A stretch of 5,307 bases of DNA, from assembly GCA_016209665.1 (NCBI GenBank), contig JACQVT010000602.1, forward strand, positions 1 to 5,307, written 5' to 3'. This document shows, piece after piece, positions 1 to 4,544 of the stretch. Numbering within the stretch: the first letter of the stretch is position 1; the number at the start of each line of letters is the position of its first letter. The DNA is from Planctomycetota bacterium. GTDB lineage: Bacteria > Planctomycetota > Phycisphaerae > UBA1845 > PWPN01. The position numbers were made by a program, and so were the translations under genes. The notes beneath the pieces were generated by a model that saw only the letters and a program-made list of their open reading frames with translations, made no database searches and had not been told where the DNA came from.

Positions 1-23
1 CCCAGTATGTATTCGGCCAGCAT
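1..23 (-). CDS. kdpF: Start of probable KdpF, K+-transporting ATPase small subunit (partial)
   Basis: Only the first seven codons are present, reading MLAEYIL and then the first two bases of a Gly codon, before the window ends. KdpF is a roughly 30-residue single-helix peptide that stabilises the KdpFABC potassium pump in the inner membrane, and many KdpF proteins begin with a similar short acidic/aromatic stretch followed by I-L-G-G. The start lies 13 bp after the stop of the small membrane gene at 37-120, and an AGGAG overlapping that stop sits 10 nt before the ATG. The identification rests on a very short peptide plus the preceding kdp-type mini-gene. It would be confirmed by kdpA lying further left. 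Another small membrane protein cannot be excluded. Confidence 0.45.
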
Positions 24-36
24 GGCCACTGCGCTC

Positions 37-120
37 CTACAACCGCTCGCAGACCATGACGAGTCCGATACACGCGGCAAAAAAGACAACAGCGATTCCG
101 AGCAAGACCACGTCTATCAT
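37..120 (-). CDS. Tiny single-helix membrane protein, probable first gene of a kdp operon
   Basis: This is a complete 27-residue reading frame, ATG at 120-118 and TAG at 39-37. It begins MIDVVLLGIAVVFF and ends in VMVCERL. Nearly the whole peptide is one hydrophobic transmembrane helix, closed by the short polar tail C-E-R-L. Peptides of this length with a VxFFA core and a C-(E/D)-R-L tail are commonly found directly before kdpF in kdp operons, where they are usually annotated as hypothetical or 'potassium ABC transporter ATPase'; their role is unknown. An AGAGG ribosome-binding site (133-129) stands 8 nt before the ATG, which supports real translation. A KdpF-like start follows 13 bp after the stop. 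The overlapping plus-strand frame at 56-250 has no recognisable features and is not called. Confidence 0.6.
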   Translation of the reverse strand: MIDVVLLGIAVVFFAACIGLVMVCERL

Positions 121-170
121 CTCGGTCACCTCTGGGCACCGGCCGCCCCGGGCAGATCGACTTCGCTGGG

Positions 171-176
171 ATAGTA
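171..176 (-). promoter_or_regulatory. Possible -10 element for the leftward small membrane gene
   Basis: TACTAT on the minus strand (176 to 171) matches 4 of 6 bases of the sigma-70 -10 consensus and lies about 50 nt before the start codon at 120. No -35 hexamer is found at normal spacing: a TTGATC lies only 12 nt upstream. This could fit an activator-dependent promoter, given the direct repeat at 223-240, but the call is weak. Confidence 0.2.
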
Positions 177-222
177 TGAACCAACCCGGATCAACAGAGC
201 AGCAAAAGCGGCGCGAAGCCCG

Positions 223-240
223 TCAAGATTTCATCAAGAT
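223..240. promoter_or_regulatory. Tandem 7-bp direct repeat, possible OmpR/PhoB-family operator
   Basis: TCAAGAT occurs at 223-229 and again at 234-240, separated by 4 bp, which gives an 11-bp period, about one helical turn. Response regulators of the OmpR/PhoB family, to which KdpE belongs, bind head-to-tail half-sites of about 7 bp plus 4 bp. The site lies about 105-120 bp before the probable kdp-operon start at 120, so KdpE is the natural candidate. The geometry is seen directly; the regulator is inferred. There is no third copy in phase on either side. Confidence 0.3.
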
Positions 241-357
241 GCCTCGTTGAAGGGTGGTCCGAGCAAGCGGTAACCCCCCGGCAACTGAATGGCTCCGGAC
301 CCAGGAGCGCGCGAGACAGGTCCTTTTTGAACCGCCCCCGCCAGCAAGCGGCTGTTA

Positions 358-439
358 GTCCGAACCGCGACCGGAAGCGGTCTTCGCGGGACAACGCCCG
401 GTCTCCTGAACGCCGCTCCCTCGCCGTCGCGGTTCGGAC
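358..439. repeat. Palindromic repeat element, 14-bp perfect arms
   Basis: GTCCGAACCGCGAC at 358-371 is the exact reverse complement of 426-439, with 54 bp between the arms. Similarity continues weakly inward (AGCGG..TTC on one arm; the complementary GAAC..CCGCT on the other), so the element may once have been longer. The left arm flows into a second small hairpin (GACCG-GAAG-CGGTC, 369-382). The form, a CCGCTCCCT-type tract next to a GTCGCGGTTCGG-type arm, resembles interspersed intergenic repeats that I associate with planctomycete genomes, but I cannot test copy number here. It lies about 125 bp upstream of the isomerase gene. Confidence 0.5.
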
Positions 440-479
440 AGGCCCGTCATCTCTGGCACGCCCTTCAAGCAGAAGCGGG

Positions 480-509
480 GACGGCTCGGCTTTGCCCGGG
501 GGAGCCGTC
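480..509 (+). repeat. Hairpin with 8-bp stem in the isomerase upstream region
   Basis: GACGGCTC (480-487) pairs perfectly with GAGCCGTC (502-509) around a 14-nt loop. The loop contains a further small GGC-TTT-GCC fold. No T-tract follows, so a simple intrinsic terminator is unlikely. The hairpin overlaps the candidate -35 hexamer at 492-497, so it could instead be DNA-level symmetry for a regulator. Function unknown. Confidence 0.4.
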
Positions 510-520
510 GCGGTTAGGAT
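492..520 (+). promoter_or_regulatory. Candidate promoter for the isomerase/YhcH operon
   Basis: TTGCCC (492-497) and TAGGAT (515-520) are separated by exactly 17 bp, and each matches 4 of 6 sigma-70 consensus positions. Transcription from about 527 would give a short leader of about 37 nt containing the AGGAG ribosome-binding site at 552-556. Both hexamers are imperfect, and GC-rich DNA offers few alternatives, so this is only a reasonable candidate. Confidence 0.3.
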
Positions 521-551
521 AGGCGGCGTTCATGGCTCTGAAGCTTCAGAC

Positions 552-556
552 AGGAG
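552..556 (+). promoter_or_regulatory. Ribosome-binding site that fixes the isomerase start
   Basis: AGGAG stands 7 nt before the ATG at 564. The next in-frame ATG at 573 would have its purine stretch only 2 nt away, and the upstream frame back to 327 lacks any such site and reads as Arg/Ser-rich non-coding sequence. The ATG at 564 also places the twin-arginine motif at residues 9-10. Confidence 0.7.
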
Positions 557-563
557 TACGTGC

Positions 564-1526
564 ATGGGAGAGATGAATCGTCAGTCGAGGCGGAGCATTC
601 TGATCGCCGGCGCGTCGGGCGTGGCGGCGGGGCTGCTCGCGCGGGGCGGGCCGATGGCGGTGGCGGCCGAAACCTCCCCGGCGTCGCACACCGTGGACCG
701 CGGGAAGGCCAAGTCGGCGTCGATCAAGCTGAGCCTGGCGGGATACTCGTACCGCAAGCACCTGGACACGCTCGGCAAGCCGGGGGAAATGTCGCTCTTC
801 GACCTGGTCGACCTGTGCGCCGAGCTGGGCCTCGACGCAGTCGAGCCGACGTCGTACTACTTCCTGAAGCTGGACGACGAGTTCATCTACTCGGTGAAAC
901 GCAAGATCTTCCTGGCTGGGCTGGCCAACAGCGGCATGCCCGTGCGGAACAACTTCGCTTTGCCCGACGGGCCGCAGTTCGACAACGAGGTCAAGCAGCT
1001 CTGCGACTGGGTGGACGTGGCCGCCAAGCTGGGGGCGCCGAACATGCGGATCTTCGCGGGCAGCCCCAGCAAGACGATGTCGCGCGAGCAGGTCTTCCCG
1101 CAGGTGGTCAAGGGCATCCGTCGGGCCTGCGAGTATGCGGGGACCAAGGGCGTGTTCCTGGCCATCGAGGACCACGGCTACATGACCGAGACCGCCGAGG
1201 ACGTGATCAGAATCGTGGAGGGGGTCAACCACCCCTGGCTGGGCGTCAACCTGGATACCGGCGGGTTCGGGCATCACGCCTACGACCAGATTCGCAAGCT
1301 CGCCCCCTACGCGGTGGTCTGTCAGTTCAAGACGATGTGCAGGCCGGGCGAGCCGGGCCGCCCGGGCGAGCCGGCCCGCCAGGAGCACGCGGACTACGCC
1401 CGCATTTTCCAGATTCTGCGCGACGCGAGGTACCGTGGGTACGTGGCCCTGGAGTACGAGGGGACCGACGCCAAAGCGGACGTTCCCAAAGAGATTCGGA
1501 TGATGCAGGCGGCCCTGCATGGTTGA
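564..1526 (+). CDS. Tat-exported sugar isomerase/epimerase-like TIM-barrel protein
   Basis: The product is a 320-residue protein of the xylose-isomerase-like TIM-barrel superfamily (sugar phosphate isomerase/epimerase, AP-endonuclease-2 fold). Residues 1-35 form a twin-arginine signal: SRRSIL at 8-13, a hydrophobic Ala/Gly/Leu stretch, then a likely signal-peptidase site in AVAAE at 32-36. The barrel starts near residue 52 (KLSLAGYSY). Expected metal or catalytic positions are visible: Glu202 in LAIEDHG, Asp231 in NLDTGG, Lys256 in QFKTM and Glu297 in ALEYEG. Family members interconvert or dehydrate sugars or keto-sugars with a divalent metal; the exact substrate cannot be told. The YhcH-family gene follows after 27 bp, probably in the same operon, and a Tat Gfo/Idh/MocA enzyme lies nearby. 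A tandem Arg-Pro-Gly-Glu-Pro duplication sits at residues 260-271. The start is set by AGGAG at 552-556. Confidence 0.88.
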   Translation: MGEMNRQSRRSILIAGASGVAAGLLARGGPMAVAAETSPASHTVDRGKAKSASIKLSLAGYSYRKHLDTLGKPGEMSLFDLVDLCAELGLDAVEPTSYYFLKLDDEFIYSVKRKIFLAGLANSGMPVRNNFALPDGPQFDNEVKQLCDWVDVAAKLGAPNMRIFAGSPSKTMSREQVFPQVVKGIRRACEYAGTKGVFLAIEDHGYMTETAEDVIRIVEGVNHPWLGVNLDTGGFGHHAYDQIRKLAPYAVVCQFKTMCRPGEPGRPGEPARQEHADYARIFQILRDARYRGYVALEYEGTDAKADVPKEIRMMQAALHG

Positions 1527-1553
1527 AACCGTGTTCTTTATGAGGGTGCCGGC

Positions 1554-2039
1554 ATGATCAAGGACCGATTGGAGAACGCCGAGGCCTACGCGCCGCTGGG
1601 GCCAGGAATCGCCCGGGCGATGCAGTACCTGCGCCAGACCGATCTGTCGCGGCTCGAACCGGGCCGATACGAAATCGACGGCGACCGCGTGTTCGTGGTC
1701 GTGCAGCGCTATCGGCCCAAGCCGCTGTCGGAGGCGGCCTGGGAATCGCACTACCGCTACATCGACGTGCAGTGCGTGATCGAGGGCGCGGAACGAATGG
1801 GACACCTGGCCCTGCGGGCCGGCCCCCGCGTGATCAAGCCGTACGATCCCGAAACCGACCTCATCTTCTACGAGCCGGGGACCGACCTTCTCGTTTTCCA
1901 GGCCGGCGAGTTTGCCATCTTCTCGCCCCAGGACATCCACGCCCCCGGCTTGGCGGTAGACTCACGCCCCGCCGGCGAGGTGCTCAAGGCGGTCGTCAAG
2001 GTGCGGGTGGACGAGGATCGCGGCCCTTGCGGATTCTGA
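1554..2039 (+). CDS. YhcH/YjgK/YiaL family (EbgC-like) cupin protein
   Basis: The protein has 161 residues, the usual length for the YhcH/YjgK/YiaL family (DUF386, related to the beta-galactosidase beta subunit EbgC). Characteristic elements appear in order: LRQTDLSRLEPGRYEIDGD (26-44), a V-x-V-V-Q-x-Y strand (47-53), the E-x-H-x-x-Y-I-D-V-Q metal-binding block (Glu64, His66), IFYEPG (104-109), then FSPQDIHAPG with His129 and the closing VLKAVVKV strand (143-150). There is no signal peptide, so it is cytoplasmic. Family members bind a metal in a beta-barrel, and at least one, E. coli YhcH, has been linked to sialic-acid anomer conversion, so sugar mutarotation or isomerisation is plausible. 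A GAGGG site at 1542-1546 lies 7 nt before the ATG. The gene follows the isomerase by 27 bp, suggesting co-transcription. The specific sugar is unknown. Confidence 0.88.
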   Translation: MIKDRLENAEAYAPLGPGIARAMQYLRQTDLSRLEPGRYEIDGDRVFVVVQRYRPKPLSEAAWESHYRYIDVQCVIEGAERMGHLALRAGPRVIKPYDPETDLIFYEPGTDLLVFQAGEFAIFSPQDIHAPGLAVDSRPAGEVLKAVVKVRVDEDRGPCGF

Positions 2040-2045
2040 GCATAC

Positions 2046-3344
2046 CTACAGATGCCAGGGGGCGCGGTACTCGGCGCGGCCGAGGAGCTTGTTGGCGTCG
2101 TCGTCGTTGGTGGTCTCCGACTTGGCGTCCCAGGTCAGGCGGCGGCCGACGCGATAGCTGATGTTGGCCAGATGGCCGATGATGCTGCTCAGGTGTCCGG
2201 CCTCGGCGTGGGCCTCGGGCTGCTTGCCGCTGCGGATACAGTCGAAGAAGTTGCGCTTGTGGTCCCACAGGCCGGTGTTGCCGGTCTCGATGTAGTGCGG
2301 CTTGCGGGTGCCGCGGTCGGCATCGCGGAAGATCGCGAAGTAATTGCGGTTGACTTGCAGCGTCATGTCGGTGCCGAAGAACTCGATCCCGTGGTCCATG
2401 TCGCCGTGCGGGTGCCAGCCGTTGCCGTGCCGCATCGAGTAGGTCATCGTATAGCCCGGGCAGTCGAAGGTGGCGACGGCCGTGTCGGGCGTCTCGCGAT
2501 CGTCCTTCCAGACGTGGTTCCCGCCGGCAGCCGAGACGCTGTTTATCTGCGGGCCCATGGCCCAGGCCACGACGTCGAACAAGTGGATCGCCCACTCGCT
2601 CATCATCCCGCCGCCATACTCCCAGAAGAAATAGTGCGTGCCGTGGAACCGCAGGCGGTTGAACCGGCGCTTCGGGGCCGGGCCGAGCCACAGGTCGTAG
2701 TCGACGCCGGGCGGCGGATCGCTGTCCGCGGCGTGGCCGATGGTGCTGAACATCTCCCGGGTGTTCCAGGCGTTCCAGACGTGGATCATGTTGATACGGC
2801 CCAGCTCGCCGGCCTTGATGCGGTTGACCGCGTTGGCCCAGTGCTTGGTTGTCCGCTGCTGGGTGCCGACCTGGACGATGGACTTGTTCTCGCGGGCCGC
2901 CTCGACGAGAGCCCGGCCCTCCTTGATGTTGTGGCAGATGGGCTTCTCGACATAGACGTGCTTGCCCGCCCGGCAGGCCCGGATGGCCGGGATGCCGTGC
3001 CAGTGACCGGGCGTAGCGATGAGCACCGCGTCGATGGTCTTGTCGTCGATGATCTCGCGGAAGTCCTTGGTGGCCTTCACACCTTCGCCGACGACCTTGG
3101 CTGCCGCGTCGAGGCGGTTCTGATCCACGTCGCAGACGGCCGCGACGCGAATGTCCTCCATCTTGACCATCTCCCGAAGGTGGGCGCTCCCCTGGCCGCC
3201 AACACCGATGGAGGCGATGGTGATCCGCTCGTTGGCACCCGGGGCGGCCCGGACGGACCGGGCCGTGCGGGCCAAGGCCATGCCGCCGACGCCGACGGCC
3301 GCGGTTCTGACGAAGCTTCTGCGGGACATCCGGTTGCGTGGCAT
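2046..3344 (-). CDS. Tat-exported Gfo/Idh/MocA family oxidoreductase
   Basis: The protein has 432 residues. It opens with a near-consensus twin-arginine signal (SRRSFVR, residues 7-13; hydrophobic part to about 25; RAAP near 32-35). The NAD(P)-binding Rossmann fold follows: GVGGQG at 47-52 and the acidic end of the second strand at Asp72. TPGHWH (111-116) and the catalytic EKP (Lys134) match the Gfo/Idh/MocA family. The C-terminal domain contains VGTQQRT (159-165), DYDLWLGPAP (215-224) and GGGMMSEWAIHLFD (244-257) with His254, and ends in the usual YRAPWHL tail. Such enzymes oxidise or reduce sugar hydroxyls or open keto-sugar intermediates with tightly bound NAD(P); glucose-fructose oxidoreductase of Zymomonas is a Tat-exported example. 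The start is supported by GAGGAG (3358-3353) 8 nt upstream. The gene ends 6 bp from the convergent YhcH gene and is divergent from the hydrolase. The substrate is unknown. Confidence 0.92.
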   Translation of the reverse strand: MPRNRMSRRSFVRTAAVGVGGMALARTARSVRAAPGANERITIASIGVGGQGSAHLREMVKMEDIRVAAVCDVDQNRLDAAAKVVGEGVKATKDFREIIDDKTIDAVLIATPGHWHGIPAIRACRAGKHVYVEKPICHNIKEGRALVEAARENKSIVQVGTQQRTTKHWANAVNRIKAGELGRINMIHVWNAWNTREMFSTIGHAADSDPPPGVDYDLWLGPAPKRRFNRLRFHGTHYFFWEYGGGMMSEWAIHLFDVVAWAMGPQINSVSAAGGNHVWKDDRETPDTAVATFDCPGYTMTYSMRHGNGWHPHGDMDHGIEFFGTDMTLQVNRNYFAIFRDADRGTRKPHYIETGNTGLWDHKRNFFDCIRSGKQPEAHAEAGHLSSIIGHLANISYRVGRRLTWDAKSETTNDDDANKLLGRAEYRAPWHL

Positions 3345-3352
3345 GAATCCTA

Positions 3353-3358
3353 CTCCTC
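3353..3358 (-). promoter_or_regulatory. Strong ribosome-binding site of the Gfo/Idh/MocA gene
   Basis: On the minus strand GAGGAG (3358 to 3353) lies 8 nt before the ATG at 3344. This chooses that start over the in-frame ATG at 3329 (residue 6) and over the very long upstream open frame, which runs through the intergenic repeats and is not coding. Confidence 0.75.
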
Positions 3359-3420
3359 GCCTGTGTGGAACTGGACGACCGCCCATCTTCGCGGGAAACG
3401 CGGTCGGTGGCAAGAGAAGC

Positions 3421-3444
3421 GGGGTTCGGGATTCGGGGTTCGGG
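3421..3444 (+). repeat. GGGRTTC heptamer array forming a canonical G-quadruplex motif
   Basis: Three heptamers, GGGGTTC, GGGATTC and GGGGTTC (3421-3441), are followed by a fourth GGG (3442-3444). The four runs of three or more G are joined by loops TTC, ATTC and TTC, which satisfies the standard G3-N1-7 quadruplex rule on the plus strand. It lies in the space between the divergent oxidoreductase and hydrolase genes, 77 bp before the oxidoreductase start and 122 bp before the hydrolase start. It may be an interspersed repeat, a folded regulatory element, or both. Folding is predicted from the motif only. Confidence 0.65.
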
Positions 3445-3452
3445 CGGAAGGA

Positions 3453-3508
3453 GACGCGGGGACACGGTGACGCGGGGACGCGGAGATGGGGGGTCGCGCG
3501 GACGCGGT
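3453..3508 (+). repeat. Degenerate octamer tandem array, consensus GACGCGGG
   Basis: Seven consecutive 8-bp units fill 3453-3508: GACGCGGG, GACACGGT, GACGCGGG, GACGCGGA, GATGGGGG, GTCGCGCG and GACGCGGT. Units 1 and 3 are identical, units 4 and 7 differ from them by one base each, and units 5 and 6 are the most diverged. The array begins 8 bp after the heptamer array. An in-frame ATG at 3486 lies inside it, which is a reason not to start the hydrolase there. It looks like a slippage-prone microsatellite. Confidence 0.65.
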
Positions 3509-3554
3509 GAATGCCTGCTCGTTTAGCGGCGTCGCGTGCGACGCCTCGGCATCC

Positions 3555-3560
3555 TACAAT
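3555..3560 (+). promoter_or_regulatory. -10 element (TACAAT) placed for a leaderless hydrolase mRNA
   Basis: TACAAT matches 5 of 6 bases of the -10 consensus and ends 6 nt before the ATG at 3567. At the usual distance from a -10 box to the transcription start, the mRNA would begin at or next to the A of that ATG, so it would be leaderless. This agrees with the absence of a good ribosome-binding site (only GGGG adjoining). No clear -35 hexamer is present 17 bp upstream. Confidence 0.45.
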
Positions 3561-3566
3561 CGGGGC

Positions 3567-4253
3567 ATGGAGACGAGACTGCGCAGGATCGAGAAAACCA
3601 TCAGCCGGCTCGTGGTGATGGACTACTGGTTGTATTTGCCGCGGGAGTATGACCGGCTGGAAGCCGGCCCCACAAGCCCAGATCGGCGATGGCCGCTGAT
3701 GCTCTACCTGCACGGCATCGGCGAGCGGGGCGACCTCGAGAAAGCCAAAAAGCACGGGCCGCCCAAGCGAATCGCCGCCGGGGCGGAGTTTCCGTTCATC
3801 GTGCTGGTTCCGTCGTGTCCGCCCGACCGGTGGTGGGAGCCCGAGCCGCTCGAGGTATTGGTCCAGGAGGTCTGCGAGACATACCGCGTCGACGAGGACC
3901 GGGTGTACGGCACGGGCCTGAGCATGGGCGGGTTCGGCATCTGGTCGCTGGCCATCGCCTATCCCTGGCGGTTCGCGGCCATCGCCCCGATCTGCGGCGG
4001 CGGAACACCCTACCTGGTGTCGCGGATCGCCCACGTGCCGGTGTGGACATTTCACGGGGCCAAGGACCCCGTGGTGCCGCTGTACGAGTCGCAGCGGATG
4101 GTCGACGCCCTGAACGACGCCGGCGGCAACGCCCGCATCACGATTTACCCCGACGCCGAACACGACGCCTGGACGGCCACATACGAAAAGCCCGAGCTGT
4201 ACGAGTGGCTGCTGTCCCAGCGGCGCCGGGCAAGCGGTCCGGCACGAGAGTGA
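3567..4253 (+). CDS. Alpha/beta-hydrolase, COG4099-like predicted esterase/peptidase
   Basis: The product is a 228-residue cytoplasmic protein without a signal peptide. It has the alpha/beta-hydrolase layout: strand and oxyanion region PLMLYLHGIGERGD (43-56), KKHGPPK (61-67), VPSCPPDRWWEPEP (81-94), nucleophile elbow GTGLSMGG with Ser119, then AIAPICGGG (138-146), acid Asp167 in HGAKDPVVP and catalytic His199 in PDAEHDAW. The wording around the triad matches the dienelactone-hydrolase/prolyl-oligopeptidase-like group COG4099, whose members include carbohydrate and feruloyl-type esterases. The triad is intact, so it should be active; the substrate is unknown. The ATG at 3567 is preferred over 3486 because the family-like sequence begins there, the earlier ATG lies inside a tandem array, and TACAAT at 3555-3560 suggests a leaderless start. 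It is divergent from the oxidoreductase gene. Confidence 0.85.
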   Translation: METRLRRIEKTISRLVVMDYWLYLPREYDRLEAGPTSPDRRWPLMLYLHGIGERGDLEKAKKHGPPKRIAAGAEFPFIVLVPSCPPDRWWEPEPLEVLVQEVCETYRVDEDRVYGTGLSMGGFGIWSLAIAYPWRFAAIAPICGGGTPYLVSRIAHVPVWTFHGAKDPVVPLYESQRMVDALNDAGGNARITIYPDAEHDAWTATYEKPELYEWLLSQRRRASGPARE

Positions 4254-4299
4254 AGGTCTAACCCGCCTCCCAACGCCGACTTGCAACCCGCCGCGCCCA

Positions 4300-4325
4300 C
4301 GGCCTGGGGTCTTTGCCCCATGCCG
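4300..4325 (+). terminator. Hairpin downstream of the hydrolase, possible terminator without T-tract
   Basis: CGGC-C-TGGGG (4300-4309) pairs with CCCCA-T-GCCG (4316-4325) around TCTTTG: nine base pairs with one C-T mismatch. It starts 46 bp after the hydrolase stop. Neither strand has a T-run after the stem, so if it ends transcription it is not a classical Rho-independent terminator. It could equally be another intergenic repeat. Confidence 0.35.
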
Positions 4326-4544
4326 GTTGACTGGCGGCCCATTCGCTGTTTACAGATTTCTTTCTTGATTCGTTTGCCTACCGCGGAAACCGGGTGTATA
4401 TAGAGACATAGAGCGTTGATGTCGATGGCGGCATAGCTCGTGCAGTTCACATACCCGTCGGGGAGCGGGGACCGGCTCGCAGGAGACCGAGGCGGGCACG
4501 GTCGAGCGATCAGCGGGATACGAGGCCGGGACGAACCAGAACTC

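Larger units (their letters stand above)
423..524 (+). repeat. Imperfect 21-bp direct repeat pair
   Basis: The 21-bp segments at 423-443 and 504-524 agree at 19 positions. They share the 12-mer GCCGTCGCGGTT, then differ only at C/A (435/516) and C/T (439/520). The copies are 81 bp apart. The first copy overlaps the right arm of the palindromic element at 358-439, so the second copy may be a partial duplicate of that element. In the second copy the base changes create TAGGAT, which could act as a -10 element. Confidence 0.5.
121..563. other. Divergent intergenic region between kdp-type genes and sugar genes
   Basis: I see no convincing gene in this 443-bp stretch. The longer open frames that cross it lack a ribosome-binding site and any recognisable domain. 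It should contain the promoter and leader of both the leftward small membrane gene and the rightward isomerase gene. Visible structure includes a 7-bp direct repeat at 223-240, a weak -10-like TACTAT on the minus strand at 176-171, an imperfect inverted repeat (256-263 with 293-301), a larger palindromic element at 358-439, a hairpin at 480-509 and a candidate plus-strand promoter at 492-520. I recognise no known riboswitch or RNA gene. Confidence 0.6.

Noticed and set aside
56..250. Plus-strand 64-residue open frame
   Set aside because: It overlaps the better supported minus-strand mini-gene, has no ribosome-binding site, and encodes a low-complexity polar peptide without a domain.
251..305. 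Possible ykkC-type (guanidine/PRPP/ppGpp) riboswitch suggested by GGTCCGAG
   Set aside because: The other conserved ykkC blocks (AGGGTTCCG upstream, ACGGCGGGA and GCCCGGGAGA downstream) are absent.
327..563. 79-residue N-terminal extension of the isomerase
   Set aside because: Arg/Ser/Gly-rich sequence running through repeats and a hairpin; the AGGAG site and the Tat motif position both favour the ATG at 564.
546..1940. Long minus-strand open frame opposite the isomerase and YhcH genes
   Set aside because: A shadow of GC-rich coding sequence: no family motifs, whereas the plus-strand genes show clear domains.
2052..3470. Long plus-strand open frame opposite the oxidoreductase
   Set aside because: Val/Asp/Gly-rich antisense translation with no motif; the minus-strand frame carries intact Gfo/Idh/MocA signatures.
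3345..4286. Upstream extension of the oxidoreductase frame on the minus strand
   Set aside because: It runs through the tandem arrays and antisense to the hydrolase; the Tat signal and GAGGAG site set the start at 3344.
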